From contig JAPQWV010000484.1 of the NCBI GenBank assembly GCA_027422505.1, positions 1 through 64,000 of the forward strand: a stretch of DNA of 64,000 nucleotides. The letters run 5' to 3'. Below, piece after piece: positions 54,750-64,000 of this stretch. Both the position numbers and the translations under genes were made by a program. The first letter of the stretch is position 1; the number at the start of each line of letters is the position of its first letter. The notes under the pieces are model-generated. The model did no database searches. It saw only the letters and a program-made list of their open reading frames with translations, and was not told where the DNA came from. The DNA comes from Craterostigma plantagineum. Its lineage: Eukaryota; Streptophyta; Magnoliopsida; Lamiales; Linderniaceae.

Positions 54750-57695
54750 TGTAACGACCCTCACCTTCTAATACTAATTATGGCGGATTTTCGCAACGTA
54801 AGTCGCGGAAGACCCGTCTAATAAAAAATTTTCTAAAAAAAAATAATATATTACATCAACGCACACATCTCTCAAAGTTATATTTTAAATATACACACCA
54901 CTCGCACACATCTTATCATAAAAAGTCGTAGCCCATTATTTATATTCTCAAGGACCACGACATCACACAACATAACTCTAAAGTCACTCCACAGGTCGCA
55001 TCCATGTACAGCCTCGCCCTCAAAAGTCTGTGGAGCACCGCCGTCAGCCCGCCTAGTCGCGACGCACATCAGCGTCGGGCTCGGTACCTACAACACGTAA
55101 ACTGAGCTCCTTGCCCAGTAGGTGAAACATGCATGTATGCAACGGGCGCTCGATCCTAACCCATACATCTCACGACATGCACACTCGACCCTAATCTCAA
55201 CCCATCACATCTCACAACTCCCCACAACTCAACACCATACACCCTCAGGTATCCCATTCAAGTCACTTTAGAATGGGAAGGCTTCTCAGGTCTCTTTAGA
55301 GTCGCCCATTTCCCGAGTTGAGGTTCACGTTCGGTCTGCCCACTCAGGTCTCTTTAGAGTGGTACGTACTGGAACCTTTCCCTCTATACCTACTGCTCGC
55401 TCGGCCCACTCAGGTCTCTTTAGAGTGGTACGTACTAGAGCACGGGCAGCCCACTCAAGTCTCTTTGGAGCGGCATACACCCAACCACTAACGTCCCAAC
55501 ACTCGGGCGGCCAACTCAGGTCACTTTAGAGTGCACGCACCAAACACCATCCTATCGCTCGGTCAACCCACTCAGGTCACTTTAGAGTGGTATCTACTGG
55601 AGCACGGGCAGCCTACTCAGGTCACTTTAGAGCGGCATCACCCACTCTCTATTCGACACACGGACCAACACCACTCATCGACTTCCCCAAATGTTCCCGT
55701 TCCGCACGGTACCCCATTCCCTCGCACTGACATGAAATGCAAGTGCATTGCATACAACATAACACATGACATGCAACAGGTGTACATATGACGTGTGATA
55801 ATATCGAAATTGTAAAGCATGGACGTGCAATAAATATAACACACATAATGCATATAATTCACCAAGGCATATACTTCACAGAATTTACATAATCACATAG
55901 TCATATAATCTCGCATAATATTCATATAGTGTTTACGTGCCGTAGGTGAGTTTCACCTACCTGTCCTCCTGATATAATCAGTCGTGGTAGTGGTATCCGA
56001 TGGAATGCCTAAACCTCGGATCTCTGAACATATAAGTATTATTAGCGTCTATAAATTCTTGAGATATACTAGTATAAAATAATTACATTTTAATACTAGT
56101 CTAAATTAAATCAATACTTGGCTGATTATTAATTTAAGATCGTCCGATTCGTCTAGTTATTAAAATCATATATACTACATTCAGCCGATTCTCTTAACAG
56201 AACGAAACTCATTTTATTTAAGACTTCTCTCGCCCGATTGTCATCTCTCTCGAATCGCCCGATTCAGCATTTGCCAATAGGAGTTTCGCCGAGTTTCCAT
56301 GCTAATATTGATCTAAAATTGAGTTGACCTAGAAACCCTAATTTCGGCCGATGCATACACATACTTAAGTCGTCCGATTTCATTCTAGTCAAGAAATTCA
56401 TTTACTCTTAGAACTGTAAATCCTAAAAACAAAAAATTCATATGCCATCAATATCAGTTTAACCCAAAATACGGTATGGTCTAAATTCAAGTCCTTTCTA
56501 ATATTTCATGTAGTAAGAATTTTTTACCACTTCTATCTCATCAGATAAACCTTTATGATTATTACTAGGCTTCTAAAGTTAAGGTTTTCATTACTGTTCT
56601 AATACCAATGATTATTGTAATAATCGAAGACCCCATTCCTTGAAAACAACCTATCCTGAAATCGAGACCTTATAGAAATTACAAAAGCTCTTATCGTATA
56701 GCTAGTATAAACACATATGATCATGATCTAACTTCGAAAATTGAGTTTCCTAAACATGATGAGTTTCGATCCTTCTAAAATTATAAAAGCATGTAACAAT
56801 ACATAATCATCTAAATAATGTAAATATCCCAAGCATAAGACGTGAGCCATATACCTTACTTAGATCTTTGGAACTGTGGATTAATGTCACTTGAGTTTCT
56901 TTCGTTTCCACTCTCTTTCTTTATATGATATCTTTTGTTATTTCTTCTAGTGAATTTGACTCATGGAAAATTATATATATCATTATGTGGATATATACTA
57001 AGCTGATGTTATCAAGAATGATAATGATTTGACCAGGTGTTATATATGTGACGTTATTTTCCTTTTGCCTTTAATGAGGCTTTTCTCTCTTCTAAAGTTC
57101 TTTATTCTTATGAAAATGAAAGCTTGATTGTTTGAGCTATACATGTTTCTCATGTCATTAGATTGAGAAATGAGAAAGTAAAGCCACGTAGGTGACGTTA
57201 TTTACCTCCTTGTTAAGTAATGTTCATCATTATTCTATTCCTCCTCAAGACTAAATTAAATTTATTACTATGGTGATTTCGAAAGTTCTTTTTTTTTTTT
57301 TTTCTACTTAATGATTGCTAGATATTTATTAAAGGAGTTCTTGATAAATATTAAACTAGAAAAAGTTTCCATGATAGAATATATAATGACGTTAATTCCC
57401 TCACTCCTAGGTAACTTAATTTTTATCTCTATCTGATTTAGGACTTGATAAACTTTGCTAGTTGCCAAATTCTCCAATCGACGTTGGCTTTGTTTTTGGA
57501 AGTCTTTCTTACTAATCGTTTTCATAAGGATTGTATGCCATAAATGAGTATTAAAACTTTAAAGTTAAAGCTGATGGAACCCTTTAATGACGTGAATTTC
57601 CCTAAGGTTTAGGGAACTTGAGTATTAATGTTTATCTTTGCAAACTTGAGCATTGCTCATGTATTAAAAAAAAAAACCCAATATTATGAATTCCT
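54750..57695 (-). repeat. Left arm of inverted repeat (long LTR, first ~125 bp missing)
   Basis: It is the reverse complement of 59760-62676 with few differences; several long open frames translate identically on both sides. It contains the CACTCAGGTC minisatellite (about 55245-55650). It starts at the AATTCATAATATTGGG word rather than at the LTR 5' end. No gene is encoded. Confidence 0.92.
55245..55650 (-). repeat. Minisatellite of CACTCAGGTC(T/A)CTTTAGAGTG, left arm
   Basis: About nine copies of this 21-bp imperfect palindrome (CACT...AGTG) are spaced by 20-50 bp of less conserved sequence. The mirror copy is at about 61815-62190. Confidence 0.88.
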
Positions 57696-57698
57696 ATT

Positions 57699-57908
57699 TT
57701 AAGCGTGCTTGACTTGAAGCAATCTTGGGATGGGTGACCCCCTGGGAAGTTAGCCCAGGGTGCGTGTGAGCGAGGACGAAGCACGCTGAAAGGTTAAATG
57801 GTGGTACAGTGGGGCCAGTCTATCAGTCGGAGTGTGGTGGGCCCAACCCCACTAGTCTCGATAGGGACCGATGCTACAGTGACACCCGGTATGGGACGGG
57901 TCGTTACA
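57699..57908 (+). repeat. Truncated Cassandra LTR (3' 210 bp), forward
   Basis: It runs from the 5S-like TTAAGCGTGCTTG to GGGTCGTTACA and is the reverse complement of 54211-54420. It takes the place of the 5' LTR in front of the PBS and gag. Confidence 0.9.
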
Positions 57909-57910
57909 GG

Positions 57911-57922
57911 TGGTATCAGAGC
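57911..57922 (+). promoter_or_regulatory. Primer-binding site
   Basis: TGGTATCAGAGC begins two bases after the LTR end, complementary to the initiator Met-tRNA 3' end. Confidence 0.88.
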
Positions 57923-58069
57923 TTAGGTTAGAGGCTCTGTAGACTGTCCATGTACAGCCGCTCAAAAGCGTGGAGGATCAGCCTTGCTTATAAGTTTTAC
58001 GGTACGATGTGATTATTTGCTTAACATGATCTATTTGCTTATGTGGTTACTTGTAGATAATAGTGATAA

Positions 58070-58969
58070 ATGAGGAGAACACGTAGAGATTACGTAGGCA
58101 GTTCGAGTCAAATGGACGAACCTGAGTCCCAAGTGCATGAACGCGACTCGACGATTCTGAGACTTACTGAACTGATCCAGCGACAATCGGATCAGATTAA
58201 TAATCTTATCCAGCACCAAGTTTCCTCCACAAACCAACCGTCTCCTCAGCCTGAACATATAGAGATCATAGGGGAACGGTTCCAGAAATTGAATCCTCCT
58301 ACTTTCGAGGACGCTATCGATCCTACCGTGGCCGAGGATTGGCTACGAACTGTCGAGGACATGTTCCTCTACAGCCGAATCCCCGGAAATGAGAAAGTGT
58401 TATGCGCTGTCTCTATGTTGCGCGGGAACGCAAGGTTTTGGTGGGACACCGTCAAATTCTTGGAGGACCCGATGACTATGACGTGGGAAAGATTTAAAGA
58501 ACTGTTCTGCAACAAGTATTTCACGACTTACGATCGAACCCGCAAGATGAACGAATTTATTAACCTCAAACAAGGCGAAAAATCCATTGCGGAATATATC
58601 CGCAAGTTCGAGGAACTATCCCGCTTTGCCCCGCATATGGTGGCGAACGATGCTTTAAAGATAGGACGATTCCAGGTAGGTCTCCAACCCAAGATCTATC
58701 GAGACGTTAGCATAGCTGGAACACGAGGAGTAACGTTTACTCAAGTGGCGGAACGAGCAATGATTGCAGAGCAGGCAGAATCCCAAATCTTGGCAGCTCA
58801 GGAGGCAAAGAAAAAGATTGATAACCATCAAGGAAACGGAAATAATCGAAAACGACAGTATTATGAGGTAGATCCCAATAGTAATCAGAATAATCGTCAG
58901 GGACATCAAAACTGGCGACCAAAACCAAACGAGGGGCAACTAATTTTCCTTTTCGACCCCCAAATATAA
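58070..58969 (+). pseudogene. Ty3/gypsy gag (capsid), frame-shifted at its end
   Basis: 299 codons. A coiled N-terminal part (about 25-55) is followed by the capsid core (about 75-190): LNPPTFEDAIDPTVAEDWLR, ARFWWDTV, WERFKELFCNKYF, EFINLKQGEKSIAEYIRKF and LQPKIYRDV. A basic, Gln/Asn-rich tail (ILAAQEAKKKIDNHQGNG) comes next. It would form the virus-like particle. The natural frame continues into zinc knuckles, but a shift near 58950 ends this one. Confidence 0.9.
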
Positions 58970-59291
58970 ATCCCCAATGTCCACAATGTGGCCGATACCA
59001 TACCGGCGTTTGCTTCGGAGCTGGACCCAATTACAACCCGCGATGTTTCAAGTGTGGAAAGTTTGGGCATGTTGTCAAAGATTGTCAAGAATATCGTCCC
59101 AGAAACCCAATCCAAGCGCCAGTACGACCTCCGCTGGCACCAGCCCAGATGTATACTCTAACAAGCGAGGAAGAAGAACCGAACCCATTGATGATGACAG
59201 GTATGTTGCACTGCTTATAAGCATACCCACTCCCATATTAGTTGATTCCAAAGTCACATATTTATTCGGGTCGAATAAATATATGACGTGA
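58960..59291 (+). pseudogene. Gag zinc knuckles and protease start, broken
   Basis: CPQCGRYHTGVC and CFKCGKFGHVVKDC (CCHC) are in a second frame. Then, in a third frame, VALLISIPTPILVDSKVTYL follows, where an aspartic protease would have (V/F)DSGATH. The active-site Gly is replaced by Lys. RT, RNase H and integrase are absent; the sequence jumps to the 3' end of the element by about 59370. Confidence 0.82.
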
Positions 59292-59633
59292 GTGAAAATA
59301 CAAATGATTCCTGCTCTATTTATGTACAAGTACAACCACGTACCGCAGTTTAAAAAAATAAATAAATAAAAAATTTGCTTAGTATCAGAGTTGCGCAGCG
59401 GAAGCGTGGTGGAAATAGGAATAGTTATGTCTTGAGGATGTAGAGAAATTGGTGATCCTCAGAAACTGAATATGAGGCACAGATTTAAATGTGTCGCTTA
59501 AATTCCATGATGAAGGTAATGATAAATTCTAACTTAATAGGATACAGACAGATCAGTAAATAAGGGAAATCGTTACCCCGAGTTTCATCAGTCGGCGAAT
59601 TTCGGGGGCGAAATTCTTCTTAAGGGGGGAGAA

Positions 59634-62600
59634 TGTAATACCCGTAAACTCAAAGCGGTATTACGATAGGAAATTTCAAGATAATTAGCAAAGAAAATAT
59701 TAGGGATAAAATTCCCAATAAATATTTTTAATCAAATTCGGATTAAACTAAATAATAAAATAGGAATTCATAATATTGGGTAATACATGATCAATGCTCA
59801 AGTTTGCAAAGATAAACATTAATACTCAAGTTCCCTAAACCTTAGGGAAATTCACGTCATTAAAGGGTTCCATCAGCTTTAAATTTAAAGTTTTAATACT
59901 CATTTATGGCATGCAATCCTTATGAAAACGATTAGTAAGAAAGACTTCCAAAAACAAAGCCAACGTCGATTGGAGAATTTAGCAACTAGCAAAGTTTATC
60001 AAGTCCTAAATCAGATAGAGATAAAAATTAAGTTACCTAGGAGTGAGGGAATTAACGTCATTATATATTCTATCATGGAAACTTTTTCTAGTTTAATATT
60101 TATCAAGAACTCCTTTAATAAATATCTAGCAATCATTAAGTAGAAAAAAAAAAAAAGAACTTTCGAAATCACCATAGTAATAAATTTAATTTAGTCTTGA
60201 GGAGGAATAGAATAATGATGAACGTTACTTAACAAGGAGGTAAATAACGTCACCTACGTGGCTTTACTTTCTCATTTCTCAATCTAATGACATGAGAAAC
60301 ATGTATAGCTTTATAAATCAAACAATCAAGCTTTCATTTTCATAAGAATAAAGAACTTTAGAAGAGAGAAAAGCCTCATTAAAGGCAAAAGGAAAATAAC
60401 GTCACATATATAACACCTGGTCAAATCATTATCATTCTTGATAACATCAGCTTAGTATATATCCACATAATGATATATATAATTTTCCATGAGTCAAATT
60501 CACTAGAAGAAATAACAAAAGATATCATATAAAGAAAGAGAGTGGAAACGAAAGAAACTCAAGTGACATTAAATCCACAGTTCCAAAGATCTAAGTAAGG
60601 TATATGGCTCACGTCTTATGCTTGGGATATTTACATTATTTAGATGATTATGTATTGTTACATGCTTTTATAATTTTAGAAGGATCGAAACTCATCATGT
60701 TTAGGAAACTCAATTTTCGAAGTTAGATCATGATCATATGTGTTTATACTAGCTATACGATAAGAGCTTTTGTAATTTCTATAAGGTCTCGATTTCAGGA
60801 TAGGTTGTTTTCAAGGAATGGGGTCTTCGATTATTACAATAATCATTGGTATTAGAACAGTAATGAAAACCTTAACTTTAGAAGCCTAGTAATAATCATA
60901 AAGGTTTATCTGATGAGATAGAAGTGGTAAAAAATTCTTACTACATGAAATATTAGAAAGGACTTGAATTTAGACCATACCGTATTTTGGGTTAAACTGA
61001 TATTGATGGCATATGAATTTTTTGTTTTTAGGATTTACAGTTCTAAGAGTAAATGAATTTCTTGACTAGAATGAAATCGGACGACTTAAGTATGTGTATG
61101 CATCGGCCGAAATTAGGGTTTCTAGGTCAACTCAATTTTAGATCAATATTAGATGGAAACTCGGCGAAACTCCTATTGGCAAATGCTGAATCGGGCGATT
61201 CGAAAGAGATGACAATCGGGCGAGAGAAGTCTTAAATAAAATGAGTTTCGTTCTGTTAAGAGAATCGGCTGAATGTAGTATATATGATTTTAATAACTAG
61301 ACGAATCGGACGATCTTAAATTAATAATTAGCCAAGTATTGATTTAATTTAGACTAGTATTAAAATGTAATTATTTTATACTAGTATATCTCAAGAATTT
61401 ATAGACGCTAATAATACTTATATGTTCAGAGATCCGAGGTTTAGGCATTCCATCGGATACCACTACCACGACTGATTATATCAGGAGGACAGGTAGGTGA
61501 AACTCACCTACGGCACGTAAACACTATATGAATATTATGCGAGATTATATGACTATGTGATTATGTAAATTCTGTGAAGTATATGCCTTGGTGAATTATA
61601 TGCATTATGTGTGTTATATTTATTGCACGTCCATGCTTTACAATTTCGATATTATCACACGTCATATGTACACCTGTTGCATGTCATGTGTTATGTTGTA
61701 TGCAATGCACTTGCATTTCATGTCAGTGCGAGGGAATGGGGTACCGTGCGGAACGGGAACATTTGGGGAAGTCGATGAGTGGTGTTGGTCCGTGTGTCGA
61801 ATAGAGAGTGGGTGATCCGCTCTAAAGTGACCTGAGTAGGCTGCCCGTGCTCCAGTAGATACCACTCTAAAGTGACCTGAGTGGGTTGACCGAGCGATAG
61901 GATGGTGTTTGGGTGCGTGCACTCTAAAGTGACCTGAGTTGGCCGCCCGAGTGTTGGGACGTTAGTGGTTGGGTGTATGCCGCTCCAAAGAGACTTGAGT
62001 GGGCTGCCCGTGCTCTAGTACGTACCACTCTAAAGAGACCTAAGTGGGCCGAGCGAGCAGTAGGTATAGAGGGAAAGGTTCCAGTACGTACCACTCTAAA
62101 GAGACCTGAGTGGGCAGACCGAACGTGAACCTCAACTCGGGAAATGGGCGACTCTAAAGAGACCTGAGAAGCCTTCCCATTCTAAAGTGACTTGAATGGG
62201 ATACCTGAGGGTGTATGGTGTTGAGTTGTGGGGAGTTGTGAGATGTGATGGGTTGAGATTAGGGTCGAGTGTGCATGTCGTGAGATGCATACATGCATGT
62301 TTCACCTACTGGGCAAGGAGCTCAGTTTACGTGTTGTAGGTACCGAGCCCGACGCTGATGTGCGTCGCGACTAGGTGGGCTGACGGCGGTGCTCCACAGA
62401 CTTTTGAGGGCGAGGCTGTACATGGATGCGACCTGTGGAGTGACTTTAGAGTTATGTTGTGTGATGTCGTGGTCCTTGAGAATATAAATAATGGGCTACG
62501 ACTTTTTATGATAAGATGTGTGCGAGTGGTGTGTATATTTAAAATATAACTTTGAGAGATGTGTGCGTTGATGTAATATATTATTTTTTTTAGAAAAGTT

Positions 62601-62676
62601 TTTATTAGACGGGTCTTCCGCGACTTACGTTGCGAAAATCCGCCATAATTAGTATTAGAAGGTGAGGGTCGTTACA
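59634..62676 (+). repeat. 3' long LTR (3043 bp) and right arm of the inverted repeat
   Basis: It starts TGTAATACCCG directly after a polypurine tract (AAGGGGGGAGA, 59622-59632) and ends GGGTCGTTACA. Positions 59760-62676 pair with the left arm. It carries the mirror minisatellite. TG...CA ends and the polypurine tract make the LTR assignment firm. Confidence 0.9.
61815..62190 (+). repeat. Minisatellite of CACTCTAAAG(A/T)GACCTGAGTG, right arm
   Basis: Mirror image of the repeat in the left arm, with about nine palindromic units. A few local base and length differences separate the arms here, more than elsewhere in the arms. Confidence 0.88.
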
Positions 62677-64000
62677 GTGCATTTGGGTGTTCCACTCATT
62701 TCCTCTAGGCTTACTATAGCTGATTGTGCGCCGCTGATTAAGCGTGTTGATCAGCGTTTGGGATCTTGGCTAAACAAATCTCTTTCCTACGCGGGTCGCC
62801 TCCAGCTGATCAAGTCGGTTCTCCAAGCTCTTCATGCTTACTGGTCTGGCGTGTTCTTGCTTCCAAAGGGTGTGGTGCGAATTTTGGAATCTCAATTTCG
62901 CCAGTTTCTATGGTTCGGGGGGTCGGCGAAGGTGGCATGGGAGGATCTTTGCTTACCGGTTTCTGAGGGAGGCATGGGGCTGCGATCTATTGCGGTAGAT
63001 TACCAAGCGTTGATGTTCAAACAACTCTGTGCTGTTCTTACTCGGACACCGGATTCGGTTGGGTGGAGTGGCTTTACCAGACTCACCTCCATGCACGCTC
63101 GGTCTGGGATGTCGGGACCTCGCCATCTATAGCATGGACCTGGCGGAATATTATGCAGCTGCGTCCCAGGATACGGCCGTTTATCTCTTTTAGGATTGGA
63201 GATGGCTCAACAATCTGGTTATGGAAGGATCCTTGGCTCTTGCCGACGCTGTTACTTGAGCGCTACCCACAGGGCCCTACTGTCATGGGTCTTTCAGGAG
63301 ATAGTCGGTTAAGTGCGGTAATCGACGCCCAAGGATGGAACTGGCCAGCGCGTTCAACGGTTGAGTATCTCGATTTTTGCCATCTGCTTCCGCGGGTGAA
63401 TCAGGGGGACAGGGATACTATTTACTGGGTGGGTACGATGGATGGGATTGCCACTGCTCGGCTGTTGCGGGAGACATTCCGTCATCGGCGTCCACATGTT
63501 CATTTGCGGTGCTATTTGGAGGACCTGTACGTGTTCCACGGCATGAGTTTATACTGTGGCTTGGTCTGCGGGATCGCCTCTCTACCAGGGATAAGCCATG
63601 GGTGGTGCATCGAGCAGGGACGCAAGCGTGTCTCCTTTGTGATACACTACATTTTGAGACGGTGCAGCACCTCTTTTTTGACTGTTCTTCTCTCGGCAGT
63701 GCCTTCGGTTATTGCGGAGGAGGCTACGAATGCCTTGGCCATATAGTCAGTGGAGGGAGGGGGTGAGATGGGCCGCATTGAGGTGGCGTGGACATCACCT
63801 TATCCATGCAGCATACCGCCATGTGTTGGCATCCCTTGTTTCTCATATTCGGATGGAGAGGAACAAGCTATGGCGGGAAGGGAGTGCTACGAGTCGGGAG
63901 CGACTAGTGAGGTCCATTGTTGATATTGTTTGTGTGCGCCTTGGTGGGTTGCCGCTAAGTTTGGGTTACAGTTGGCAGCCATTAGGCGACTATGGCGGGT
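62677..64000 (+). pseudogene. LINE D, right part (RT thumb to zf-RVT; continues beyond window)
   Basis: The sequence resumes at HLGVPLISSRLTIADCAPLI, exactly where the left part stops. GSWLNKSLSYAGRLQLIKSV, SEGGMGLRSIAVD and the zf-RVT segment CLLCDTLHFETVQHLFFDC follow. Frame changes occur near 63060 and 63500. The A-tail lies beyond the window. Confidence 0.92.

Larger units (their letters stand above)
54211..62676. mobile_element. Composite, partly palindromic LTR structure inside LINE D
   Basis: It is bounded by TGTAACGACC (54211) and GGGTCGTTACA (62676) and flanked by GTGCA on both sides (54206-54210, 62677-62681). Removing it restores LINE D exactly. Left to right: Cassandra LTR (reverse), 72-bp internal piece with PBS (reverse), 2.95-kb long-LTR arm (reverse), 210-bp Cassandra LTR end (forward), PBS, gag, protease remnant, polypurine tract, and a full 3043-bp long LTR (forward). 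Both outer ends are LTR 3' ends, so this is not a normal LTR element. The single duplication suggests one integration of a chimeric cDNA, or inversion after insertion. Confidence 0.85.

Noticed and set aside
54878..62549. Matching open frames of 60-86 codons at mirrored positions
   Set aside because: They match because the LTR arms are inverted copies. There is no codon-level sign of selection and no domain.

Overview
The window is nuclear DNA of a flowering plant, probably a eudicot. The evidence is a spliced UGT76-type glycosyltransferase gene, L1-type LINEs with a zf-RVT tail, chromovirus and copia LTR retroelements, Cassandra LTRs with 5S-rRNA-derived sequence, and a hAT miniature element. 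There are no operons or bacterial signals. Only one host gene is credible: the glycosyltransferase at the left edge (minus strand, 3' end outside the window). Almost everything else is nested transposable-element DNA.

Layout. (1) 1-1590: UGT gene and its short promoter. (2) 1600-34041: a candidate Mutator-like element (MULE) of 32.4 kb. A perfect 9-bp direct repeat (TTATTTTAA) flanks it and its ~93-bp ends are diverged inverted repeats. Inside are a Ulp1-protease last exon (2286-2474), a hierarchical satellite (about 150-bp sub-repeat, then 581-600-bp monomer, then a 2352-bp four-monomer higher-order repeat present about four times at 7840-17260), and minus-strand exon remnants in the right arm. 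Four later insertions are nested in it: a 5'-truncated chromovirus (3832-7199), LINE A (17533-23355, minus, nearly intact), LINE B (23393-27840, plus, one stop in ORF2) and LINE C (29047-33670, plus, degenerate, 14-15-bp target-site duplication). (3) 34051-43576: degenerate copia material, a Cassandra solo LTR (36280-36746) and a putative copia element (38762-43576) holding a hAT miniature element (39389-40262). (4) 43640-46460: DUF1985-like and Ulp1-like pseudogene pieces, in an unexpected order. (5) 47466-51605: an LTR element reduced to one 3.4-kb LTR, a PBS and a fragment of the other LTR, with 5-bp target-site duplications. (6) 51872-53520: a copia gag pseudogene and a leader full of TTCGCGAA-like words. 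(7) 53536-64000: LINE D, split by an 8.5-kb composite LTR structure (54211-62676) with ~2.9-kb inverted arms.

The best candidates for something new are the satellite with higher-order structure confined within a MULE that sits about 150 bp upstream of the UGT start codon; the palindromic chimera of Cassandra and a long-LTR element, which is bounded by a single target-site duplication; and a pair of covarying hairpins conserved at the 3' ends of three LINE copies. Repeat boundaries and similarities were read by eye. No alignment program or database was used.
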